From Marsupella aquatica (Eukaryota > Marchantiophyta): a stretch of DNA of 64,000 bases. This document shows, in pieces, positions 36,126 through 45,830 of this stretch. The stretch lies in the NCBI GenBank assembly GCA_973895155.1, contig OZ316892.1, positions 20,708,001-20,772,000 of the forward strand. Reading direction: 5' to 3'. The first letter of the stretch is position 1. Each line of letters opens with the position of its first letter. The notes beneath the pieces were generated by a model. That model did no database searches. It was not told where the DNA came from and saw only the letters and a program-made list of their open reading frames with translations. The position numbers were made by a program, and so were the translations under genes.

Positions 36126-36335
36126 GAGTGATCACTAGAGCCGTACGCGCGGACCGAATACGGGAAAACTACGAGGTCAATCTGGCGGCTGTTCTCGGAT
36201 ACACATTTGAAATGAGTTGAAGAGGTTGGCGAGTGATCACTAGAGCCGTACGCGCGGACCGAATACGGGGAAAACTACGAGGTGAATCTGGCGGCTGTTC
36301 TCGGATACACATTTGAAATAAGTTGAAGAGGTTGG
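36126..36335. repeat. 105-bp tandem duplication
   Basis: Two almost identical units begin GAGTGATCACTAGAGCCGTA and end GAGTTGAAGAGGTTGG. A few single-base changes indicate a young duplication. Confidence 0.85.
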
Positions 36336-36469
36336 GAAACTGTAAAAGGCTGCAAAGTTTAAATGCCTCCCTAAAACAAGGGGAGAATATAGGGATGATG
36401 AACGAAAGAATCCAAAGAATCCAAACCATTAAAGTAAACGACGGCCCTACCCAACGTAATTCACAACAA

Positions 36470-37306
36470 CCATGCTTTAAATTTCCATTTAGTTAATGTT
36501 CCCCAATCTTGTTGGGACCCCGTATGCTGCTCGTCCCAGTCCCCGATGTTGTTGCCCGCTCCGGCTGGAGTTTGCTAGAACATAAACCAACACTCTATCA
36601 TATTGTCACATGCCCCAACTCAATCAACTTTGTGCTGTCGACTTCAAGTTTATGTTCTGACACCTTTCACTTGCTTTTGCCTGCTCCGGCCCAAGTCCCC
36701 ATTTCTGTTGTCAGCTCTGGCCCAAGTCCCCATTTCTGTTGTCAACTACGGTCCAAGTTTACCACAACATAAACCAATACTCTATCATTTATCACGACTC
36801 TCATGCAGTACCAGGCGTTGCCTGAGCACTTAGACTCTTATTATGAAACAAAGATGACTCCATTGGAAAGAAGTGTTGCCAGATCATGAACCACAACTCC
36901 ATAGAAAAAAAACATTTGGTAGAACAGTAATCAAGACTCTATCAATCGTGATTCTTAACCAAAGTACTAGGCTGTACTTGAACACTTAGACTTTCTTACA
37001 AAGCAAGCATGACTCCCTAGCCGGGCATGACAAAAATGTTACCAAAACATAAACCACAACTCCACAAGGAAGAAGTTGATGGAACAAAGTTGATTGGGCC
37101 AGAGCGAGTGACAACAAGTGAAGGGTGCCAAAAGTCGATGACACAATATTATTCGGGCCGGAGTGGGTGACAAAATGGTAGAGTCTTAGTTTATGTTCTG
37201 GCAAACTCGGGCCGCAGCGGGCAGCAACACTGGGGATTGGGACAGGCAATGTACGGGGTCCCAACAAGATCGGGGAGTATTAACGCGGTGTAGATTTAAT
37301 GCATGG
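36470..37306. mobile_element. Element with long imperfect inverted ends, about 837 bp
   Basis: The left end (CCATGCTTTAAAT, TTGTTGGGACCCCGTA, GTTGCCCGCTCCGG, AGAACATAAACC, ACTCTATCAT) recurs inverted at the right end over about 150 bp with 75-80% identity. The interior has no reading frame of note. A related copy lies at 62417-62941. A foldback or large MITE-like element is the best description; I could not fix the target-site duplication. Confidence 0.7.
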
Positions 37307-38029
37307 TTTCACAAAAGGGAAGAGCAAAACGGTATAATGGATTGACCTGAAAAGACATGCAGAATTGCAACTCATGACGTACTTGAAGGGCCTGATAAGA
37401 CAGACAATCATGGGATGGTACAGAAAAGGAGCCTAGAGCAATGAGTATCACCACTTTGTAGCTGTTGTAAGTGACTAGTCTTCCGTCTCGATGCCCCTGG
37501 GGCTATTGCTGTTTAATACTACTCGGTGTTCAATTATCCGTTGGACATGTGAATCTAGTGTAGATATCCATTTGCCCACTCATTAACTGAATGCCCGAAT
37601 TCCCAACAGACAAAGGTCGAGCGTGCATTAAAGTACACCCGGTGGTCTTAATTTGGCGAACTACATGGATTGGGTGTTGTCTCCTTTTGGTGCTCGGGTT
37701 GTGTGCATGGTACTTTCTGTGAGTTCAGAAAGCTCGAGTGCAACGTTATTTGGTCGAAGAATCTTGATATTCCCGGATTTCAAATAAGATTATGAATGAA
37801 AGCCTTCGATTCAATTGTCTATCTCACTGTCTGAAAATTTGGTCTAGATCCCAAACAATCGAATATTACATCATTTAATCTGGTGCGCTGGCAATCGAGG
37901 AGGTTGCCTCGGAGTCTTCAGGATGCGGCGCTTGCTAGAAGTCCTTTTTTTACTCTTGCCCCAGCTTGGTATTGTTTGGTTGTCATTGTCTTTGCCATTG
38001 CCATTGTTTTTTGTGGTCGCTTACATGCT
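37307..38029. other. Gene-poor stretch
   Basis: I see no gene on either strand. Confidence 0.4.
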
Positions 38030-38160
38030 GCCAATTTCAATAGGCATCGAAGAAATATCAGGTGTTGCAATTGTATTTGCAAGGATTCCCACCATCTGCC
38101 AATTTCAATAGGCATAGGAGAAATATCAGGTGTTGCAATTGTTTTTGCAAGGTCCTCCCC
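38030..38160. repeat. 65-bp tandem duplication
   Basis: Two units share GCCAATTTCAATAGGCAT and ATATCAGGTGTTGCAATTG. A minus frame through it (37918-38286) contains DLEAQRDVKDFSLKVQEG, for which I have no family. Confidence 0.75.
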
Positions 38161-39746
38161 TCTGTGAGGCTCACACCAGAATGTCCCCTCTTGCACTTTT
38201 AAGGAGAAGTCCTTCACATCGCGCTGTGCTTCTAGGTCAGGAAAGATTCTAATATCTGTGCGATACACCTTGGCCTTGTTTTGCACAACTAGTCCGTGAT
38301 TCCAAGGCTAAGGTCTTAGAATCGTGGGGCAAAATCTCCCATTCGATCCTGTCCCAAGCCTGAAGGGGGGGATCCACGCTTGGGACAGTCCCTTTGCATT
38401 TTGGTAGAGCCGTTTCTAGTGACAACTAGATGGACGGTTTTCAAGGGGTAACACAATGATCACCAGATTCAGTGCTGCTCATCCGCCCTGCCATTGTCCC
38501 CTCGGATCCTAGTGGTATCTGCAGCAGCCAGGCCTTAAATAAACTTGCTGGATACCACCCTTGGAGATTGCTGTCCAAGCTTTTTGATTTTGCTTTACTG
38601 AAGTCTCGTCGTCACAATGTTGAATTAAAGATGTTCTGTCTGTTTTCGCCATTTCTGCTGTATGGCATCAAGTCTCTTCTGTCCATGACTGAACTTGGTT
38701 TGCATTAGCAGCTCTCCTTGCCATAGATAACTTTACAATTCGTTGTGCAATCCATGCTTCTACTTGTTCTTGGATCCTTGAATCCTGCCAATCTAGCCAA
38801 TCTATCAACTCATTTCATGTAGACCGGGCCACCTCTGTGCCTTTAAATGTTACTAAGAATCAATTTCTGTTCGCAACCGTGTTGCAGCTGGGTCCTCAGT
38901 CTCCTATCAGACCTTTGCTTTGGCAGAATAGAGGAAAAGTCATCTTAAGCGTCTATTAGAAGTATTGAGCTTCTCGAATCGCTAATTTGCACTGTAGATG
39001 AGTACAAGAATCACTCTGTAGTTCCTCTGGAGCATTGAAGAGTACAAGATCATTCTGTAGTTCCTCTAGAGCGTTACTGGCAACTTATCCAGCCTGAGAG
39101 ACTTCTCGATTCTCCGTCGGCAGAGCTTCAGATGCACAAGAAAAATCTGATAGGACTGGTTCCCCTCTTCGGAATAAAATGTAGAAGCATACAGGGTAAG
39201 GTTGGGGATGATGTGGTTTAAAGCGACGAAATTGAACAAAGGGGAACCAGATATGGGGGTGGATATATTGGCCAGATACGATACAAAGAGAAGAAAACTG
39301 ACCTGAAAACATTAGGGCGGAACATCAAGAGTATATAACAGAGAGAAACCGCGGAATGAAATGCACTAGCGAAAACTTGGAGATAGTGGGAAAAACCATG
39401 ACAAAGGTAATGGGAGGCGACAGCAATTCATAATTCACAATTGAACAAAAACAGAACAGAAGCCAAAGATAAAGTAAAATATGAGCACTTTTGTGAGCGA
39501 GCATGTTCGATGACGGTATCCCAGAAAGGGGAAAGCTTCTCAGTAGATATATAAAGTTCGATGACGGTATCCCAGAAAGGGGAAAGCTTCTCAGTAGAAA
39601 TGTAGAGCTTCTCAGTGAGTGGGCTCTATATTTCCGATTGCTTTCGTTTGGAGCCAATTGTGCGTAATGAGTTGGATGACTCTGTGCCGCCAGATTAATG
39701 TGACTCAGTCGATCAATTAGTAGGATTACTCCTGGTCAAATCACGA
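38161..39746. other. Spacer downstream of polyphenol oxidase
   Basis: It contains a ~40-bp tandem pair at about 38990-39065 (CTGTAGTTCCTCTRGAGC) and a ~50-bp tandem pair at 39508-39600 (GATGACGGTATCCCAGAAAG). No gene is recognised. Confidence 0.5.
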
Positions 39747-41561
39747 TCATCTAATCAATTTCATCTCCATTTTCAGGTCTGAGATTCGAACAGAAACATC
39801 AGCGTCGTACTGTGGATCCCAAGCTGGAACGAACGTGACAGTCACGGAATCTTGGCGACTGACATCTAATCTGTGGAGCCTGTCGCCGATGCCAATCGTC
39901 CTTGTGAACTCCCGAGCAATTCTTGTCTCCTCTCCAACATCGAGCCCTTCGGATTCGACTTTCATGCCGCCCAGAAACTCTACGCAGCTGTGAGGGGTGT
40001 TTTCATTGGCTTCCGGAAGCTCCAAGAAGATTTTGAAGAGTACGCTGATGTTGAAGGGCTTTTCTACAGCTCCGCTCACCACCAAAACCTCGTCATACAC
40101 CGATGACACGTTGTCAATCCTGATTATCTTAGGCCTGGACACTCTCGAGGTCACCACGGCCCTTCTTGTTCCGCCCAGGACAATTGCGGGCCCGTTTTTC
40201 TCTCTCCGGAAGAGACTTCCAATCGCAATTGCAGTGTTTCTCACTGCGTCCCAGGAAAGAAATTGATGCCAGAAATGCCTCACAATGCCGGTACGAATGT
40301 AGCTAGGATCAGTATCGCGAATCGATTTCGGAGCGTACTCGAGCCAGTCGACAGGCACTTGCTCGTACGAGATGCGGAACTTCGCAATGTCCAAAGTATC
40401 TCGAATGTTGACACGCACCATGTCTGCATTTTCATCGTAGAACAGGAACTCGGTGTCGAGCCAGTCCGGGTCATCAAGGTCGCGCCCTCCGAGGCTCTTC
40501 CACATCAACCATAGCCGGTCCACTTGAGAGTGGTGGGCGAAGAAGAGAGGGTCCTTAGCTGAAGAGTAAGCTGGCGCCATATCCTCTCCGAACGGCTCGG
40601 TCTCGTCGCCTGTCCAAAAATGGATAGAAGCATGGGGACCTGCCTCAAACACTCCATCTCTTAACGTGACGGCGTACCCTTGAGCGAACTTTCCTCCGTA
40701 GAAGGCCTCAGGAGTTCTGACGTCGCTAACCATCGTCCGCCACAAGGTATAGAAGTTCTCTCGCTTCAGCTGTTCAGGATCCTTCTGGCCTGAGGACGCC
40801 TGGAAGAACAAGTCGGCTCTCGAAGGAGGCTGATGGAGTTTCGAGCGACGGGGATCGAAGAGGGAACAGCTCGCGTTGGTGAAGATGGAGGGAATGACGT
40901 TGGCAGGCGGGGAAGATTCACTCTGCACGTCCCACGCCCAGTAGGGAATGGCGAAGGTGTCATCGCCGATGAGGCTCGCGAGAATCCGCTCGTGGAAATA
41001 GAGGTACCAGCGGTGGAATGGCAGGACGAGCCAGCCATGATGCACATCGAATATTTCCGACGAGTTCACTTGGGAATACGCAGCTGCGCAGTAGGCACAG
41101 TGGACATTCGATTGGGCTTCGTAGGAGCGAGGATCGTGCGCCGGAAGAGCTCGCATCAGCTCCACAGCTCGCTCGTACTTGCGGACGAATTCCTCTTCTA
41201 GTTTGTGAGCAGGTCTGCGAATTCGCACTGGCAGGTTAGCGTTGAATTCAAAGTTCTTTATGGGCCTTCCTGTGTCAACGAAGCAGCAGTCGATTGCATC
41301 AGCAGCAGTCCTCCTAGGCGGGATCACTGGCCGACAGCTGCCCAAGTCCGGGCCGAGAATGGGAGCTCCCTCGACAATAATTACCAACGCCGTGGAGCTG
41401 AAAAGCAGCGCAAGATAGATAGCAGTCCAAATGCTGTTCAACTTCATTTCTTTGCTGCCAGTGGACCGTGTGGTTGCCGGTGCACCTTCATCATCGATCC
41501 TGACATGCGAAAGCGAGGATCTGCTCATCACTCGTTCCTCACCTCGACATGCCTCTTCCAT
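39747..41561 (-). CDS. PPO: Polyphenol oxidase (tyrosinase family), intronless, 604 aa
   Basis: Type-3 copper enzyme oxidising phenols or catechols to quinones. CuA ligands: His154 in HCAYC, His174 and His183 in VHHGWLVLPFHRWY; Cys158 is placed for the thioether bridge to His174. CuB ligands: His310 and His314 in PHASIHFW and His344 in FFAHHSQVDRLW. Cys76, Cys92, Cys93 and Cys155 match the two N-terminal disulfides. A DWL motif (366-368) and a C-terminal KFDV-like domain (about 470-604) complete the plant layout. Residues 43-64 form one hydrophobic segment, suggesting the secretory pathway, not a plastid transit peptide. A TATATAG lies only 18 bp upstream of the first ATG, so the true start may be Met12 (41528) or Met39 (41447), the latter giving a classic signal peptide. 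No inactivating change seen. Confidence 0.93.
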   Translation of the reverse strand: MEEACRGEERVMSRSSLSHVRIDDEGAPATTRSTGSKEMKLNSIWTAIYLALLFSSTALVIIVEGAPILGPDLGSCRPVIPPRRTAADAIDCCFVDTGRPIKNFEFNANLPVRIRRPAHKLEEEFVRKYERAVELMRALPAHDPRSYEAQSNVHCAYCAAAYSQVNSSEIFDVHHGWLVLPFHRWYLYFHERILASLIGDDTFAIPYWAWDVQSESSPPANVIPSIFTNASCSLFDPRRSKLHQPPSRADLFFQASSGQKDPEQLKRENFYTLWRTMVSDVRTPEAFYGGKFAQGYAVTLRDGVFEAGPHASIHFWTGDETEPFGEDMAPAYSSAKDPLFFAHHSQVDRLWLMWKSLGGRDLDDPDWLDTEFLFYDENADMVRVNIRDTLDIAKFRISYEQVPVDWLEYAPKSIRDTDPSYIRTGIVRHFWHQFLSWDAVRNTAIAIGSLFRREKNGPAIVLGGTRRAVVTSRVSRPKIIRIDNVSSVYDEVLVVSGAVEKPFNISVLFKIFLELPEANENTPHSCVEFLGGMKVESEGLDVGEETRIAREFTRTIGIGDRLHRLDVSRQDSVTVTFVPAWDPQYDADVSVRISDLKMEMKLIR

Positions 41562-41566
41562 ATAGA

Positions 41567-43566
41567 TTGCACTATATAGCCCTGTGCGAGGGCTTCCCGG
41601 TTTGAATTGAAACCAAGTTTAGAAACATGTCGAAATTTGTATGTTCCCGTTCGCAAAAGGGTCACCCTAAACCCTAGACACACCAGGCTTGTGAAACCTA
41701 CCAAAAATTGTTCCTCGTAGAAAGAAGTGCAAATCGGTGACCGTGAGGACCCATCTGGGCTGTACCCACGTGCTCTGTGATATGTTGGAAGGCTCCCATG
41801 CTGTACCCACGTGCTCGGTGATATCTTGGAAGGCTCTTAAGTCCCGCTGTAGAATTGACCCTGACCCAAGACTTCGGGGATAGCCTAGGGCTTTGAGCTT
41901 GAGAACTCCTGACCAACAGTGACTCCTTGCACGCATACTGACCTCCACACCGTCTTCAACATTCAAATTTCAACGGAAACATTCTCCAGATTACTGTATG
42001 TCATCACCATACAGCTTGAAAGATTGAGTTCCGGTGCTAATGGAGTAAAGGTAAAGCCGCCCCTCAAACGCAGTCATCCCGAGGTGCGTTTAGAAGTAGC
42101 ACTTTGTATAGGATTCAGTACTCTGTGCATTTAATTCCATGAGACTGCTCTTTTCGTTACTAGACGACAGACTTTCATTGTACAAGAAGGATGAATTGTG
42201 TACGACGAGGTGGACGCTTAGCATTCAGTACTCTCGAGAAGCAGAATCGTACTCTGTGCATTTGATTCCAAGAGACTGCTCCTTTCGTTACCAGACGATA
42301 CACTTTCATTGTACACGACAGATGAGTACTGCCGGAGGAGGTAGTGACCGGAAATAAATTTGTCATTACAGTGGACACGCCTTCCAAATCACAGAGTATT
42401 CTCGATGTTTAGCAGTTCGTTGACGAAAACGACCCAATGAATAAAGTTAGGTGGTCATCGGTAATATATTGTGATTACAGGGGATATACCTTTTAGATCA
42501 CAGAGCATTCTCGAATATTTAGAGTTTGTTGAAGAAGAAGACCCAAGGAATCGAGGCCGGGGGAAGCATTGAATGCCTTGGAACTTGAGAAATGTTTATT
42601 TCGGACTGCTCCTTTATCAAGCGTATCCAAAAGCATTGCGCATATCACTTAATTAAATGAGGGGACTCTCCACACTGTTTCGTATTGATTAAAATGGTGG
42701 GAAACGTATCCTCAGTCTGCTGCTGATTCAAACTCTCTCGCACCTGGATACTGAGCAGCATCCATTCTGATGGCAGTTCTGACTAATCAACATCCTGTCT
42801 CTGTTTCTTCAACGTCTGTGGTGCAAGCAGTCCAGGTGGGAAAGTCGTTCTAAGGACTGCGGGAAATCAATGTACCTGTGACCACATCTCAATTCAGTCT
42901 TCATGTAAATTTTGGCTTGAGAACTGCGGGAGCAGTTACTAGACGATCTATGGCCTGTTATGTATGTTTGTATGTTGTCCATAATTGTAAAACTTCTTGA
43001 CTCAGAACCACAAGTCTATAATCTTCTCATTTTGTCTTAGATCTAAATCACGGCCCACACAAGCGATTCAACAGCATTGATTTGACGCTACTAGAGGTTT
43101 CTCTGACTTACCAGTAGGGCTTGATCCAGGAAACGAGAGAAGCTCTGCATGTCCTGTATGGAACATTAAGGATAGCCATTGTGAACGAAAGGATGTGCCT
43201 AAGTTGCTAAAGCTTGCCCTCCATGTTGGAAAGAAGATAGGTTGCACCAAATGCAGACTATGTTCCAGAATTTACCAGTTATGATTGGATCGATCTTCTT
43301 GGTGGAAGGCACTCTGGCGACCTGACAGGTGAATGGAGGTCCTCCGATACCGCTTCGGTGAGATCCTGGACCTATACAGTACAAATGTGGCTGGACGGGC
43401 AAAGATATTCAACGGGAAAGTTCTCCAACATCTTCGGCTGATCGAGCAACTGCTTCGAGCAAACAAATCAAATTTAGCAGACAGAAAGTTCATGCTGCTG
43501 ATTACATGTTTGGTGCAACAATGTCTGCTGCCAAAGACTAACGAACGCGAAGAGAACGTACTCCAG
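41567..43566. other. Start of copy 1, no recognised gene
   Basis: A 45-bp tandem pair (GCTGTACCCACGTGCTC) lies at about 41755-41840. A 130-bp internal duplication (TACTCTGTGCATTTRATTCC, GACGAYAGACTTTCATTGTA) spans 42105-42345; copy 2 has about two and a half such units at 53000-53250. No frame has a recognisable product. Confidence 0.5.
41573..41579 (-). promoter_or_regulatory. TATA box of polyphenol oxidase
   Basis: CTATATAG on the minus strand, 12-18 bp upstream of the first in-frame ATG. With a usual 25-35 bp distance to the transcription start, the first ATG would fall outside the mRNA. Confidence 0.5.
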
Positions 43567-43727
43567 TACTCAAATGATACCCAGTTCGAGTGTTTATCTC
43601 CAAGGAACTGTCTGAGGAGTTTGGATATCAGGCTCCCGTGTCTGAGTACTCAAATGATACCCAGTTCGAGTGTTTCTCTCCAAGGAACTGTCTGAGGAGT
43701 TTGGATATCAGGCTCCCGTGTCTGATG
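43567..43727. repeat. 78-bp tandem duplication
   Basis: Two units beginning AGTACTCAAATGATACCCAG and ending CTCCCGTGTCTGA differ at about one position. They are present only in copy 1, so they arose after the segmental duplication. Confidence 0.85.
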
Positions 43728-44578
43728 ATCAATTGAAGATTGCAAAGCTTGGTGACTGTAGCCAACGCAATGTTCCAGAATCACGAAACAGTGTTCGTAG
43801 GATTGTCACAGGGAAGCTGTAAAGCAATGAATTCCATTTTTCAAGGTTCGAGTTGTTCCTGTCACGGAACAGGAGTTAGGACGAGAGAGCCGAATCATCG
43901 TTGGATGATTCAAACACTAAGAACTATAGTAACAAAGGAATCCTTGACGTTTTATTTTCTGAGTCTTATATGTCATCCAGAAAGCCCAATGAAAGGAATG
44001 TCGAAGGGCAGCATGATTGAGAATATGTCAGATGATGGAATAAATTACTATGAAAAACATGTCCCAGTGTTCCCTCTGTTTTGCAAGTTTCCTGGTAATC
44101 AATGACAATTCCTGGATCTCAAACCAGAGTCGAATTTGGCGGGGTTTATGTAGTTAGCAATCCCGGAAATAAGAGTTGACGGCTGTGTGATATGTCCACA
44201 AATTGTATCAACTCATCAGGTGCTCGAACTATCCTAGAAATATTCAAAGAAAATATAACACATGAATGAAAGCATTTCGCGGAAATTTGAAATCACATGC
44301 AAGTGTATTCCAAGCGAAGTAGGCTAGTACATGTCACCGAGATAGTACCGGAAAAATGATTTGACTTTCGATAATTACTGGCAAACTTGTACGACCATTT
44401 GCTTGCTTGAAGCATCTCTTCGGCATTACGAGTGAACTGAAATATCGAAAGTCTTCCCCTGAACAAAACTACATCCGCTCAGGTAGAAATGCAACGAATG
44501 CAAAAACCATCTCGTCTTTTCATAAAAACTGGATTCGTGAAGGCATCGTAGTGATCGAATGACTGTCACGCAGGTCTT

Positions 44579-44956
44579 TCAAAAGACGAGATTGTAGAAG
44601 TCAAGCTTCCCCAAATTTTCTTTGCCCGAAAGCAAGACCCTTCGACTCAGGAAAAAAGAAGTTCCAGAGAGCATACGACCCTCCGTGTAACACTGACGGT
44701 CCTGCAGAGATACGAATAATACTCGCAACAGGGCTAGAAACTCTCCCAGCGAAACCGGTAGTACTTCTCTCAGCGATACGTGTAAAACTCGCAAAATGAC
44801 CAAAAAACTTCTTACAAATCTAATGGTAGCGATACGAGCTACATTCGCAACTTGACCAAAAAATCTCCTAGTAGGTATAAAGCCTGCTCGCGAAATTGAC
44901 GGCCCTCCTCGCAGCGATACGGGCAGAATTAGCAACATAAGTACGTAGTGAGGATG
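44579..44956 (-). pseudogene. Remnant of Arg-rich 22-residue repeat ORF, copy 1
   Basis: DNA repeats with CTCGCAGCGATACGRGC and ACTCGCAACACGACCAAAAA occur at 44640-45040. On the minus strand they encode units such as ARRIFGRVAGSARVAARR, broken here by stops and frame changes. It directly follows the frameshifted DNRRLW gene, as if it once formed that gene's C-terminus. Confidence 0.5.
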
Positions 44957-45678
44957 CTAGCAAAATATATTGAAGGCCCTCCTCGCAGCGACTCGAGCAG
45001 AACCCGCAACACGACCAAAAATCCTCCTAGCAGAAGGGATGGCATGACCGAAGAAATCCCCCGAAGCAAGCAAAGCGTTAATGCTCTTTCTCACAACACT
45101 CCACATAAGATCGAGGATTAGTTTCCCACAAGTTTTAGCCCTTCCAGCCCCAGGCTTCACATTATCTTTAGCAGTGCTGGGCTCCGGTGGAGTTCGGGCC
45201 GACGAGCTAGTCCCACCGGTACTTTTGTTGTCTCCAGGATTTTTAAAGTGAGAGTCGGGTTGAGAGTTTCTCGAGTGCTGAAATGAGGATGGTTGTGGGT
45301 AAAGACGATCAAAATCCCTGTCTCTGAGTCCTCTGTCACGCACTCTTGGGAAGAAGTCGGCTCCTGCCATCATGCATAACAAATCTGGATTTGATATTAT
45401 TTCTTGAAGTGGGTGGTGCATTTTCTTTACTACCCGCACATCGATACTTCTGCAGCGGGCAAAGCGAAATACCCACAACCTCCTGTTATCTATCGACCAG
45501 AGACACCCGTTGTACGCTATGACCCGAATTGGAGGAAACTCGTCCGGCCTCATTTTCTTCTTTGCAATCTCCTGACCGCCTGTTTGATACTTACGTGACT
45601 GTAAGGATCCTGAAAATACAGATTTATGGAGTCCTGCGTAAAACGGATGTTAGCTGGGTCGACCGGCTTCGTTGTCAT
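44957..45678 (-). pseudogene. DNRRLW-motif protein, copy 1, frameshifted
   Basis: An N-terminal frame starts at 45678 (MTTKPVDPANIRFTQDSIN) and ends at TGA 45552-45550. A second frame opens at ATG 45553, overlapping the stop as ATGA, and runs to 44957 (198 codons) with FPPIRVIAYNGCLWSIDNRR. Aligned with copy 2, one base is missing just before this ATG, so the two frames are one broken gene. The C-terminal part is Ser/Pro-rich and then basic (ARRIFGRVAGSARVAARR). I recall the FTQ-S-I ... PPIRV ... SxDNRRLW pattern from uncharacterised proteins of fungi, oomycetes and other eukaryotes; its function is unknown to me. Expression as two proteins cannot be ruled out. Confidence 0.65.
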
Positions 45679-45830
45679 AATTTCTATCGACAGTAGCTAG
45701 CTTGATTTCCTGCAGTCGTCTGGATCTATTTCTATCGACAGTAGCTAACTTAATTCCCGGCAGTCTTCTGGATCGTTTACTATCCTCAGTAGCTAACTTC
45801 CCTGCAGTCGTCTGGATCTAATTCAGGTTT
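45679..45830. repeat. About 50-bp tandem array, three units
   Basis: Units share CTATCGACAGTAGCTARCTT and CTGCAGTCGTCTGGATCT. It sits immediately upstream of the DNRRLW gene of copy 1, in its promoter. Confidence 0.75.

Noticed and set aside
37918-38286. 122-codon minus frame with DLEAQRDVKDFSLKVQEG, considered as a gene exon.
   Set aside because: It runs through a 65-bp tandem duplication, lacks recognisable domains and has no clear splice partners.
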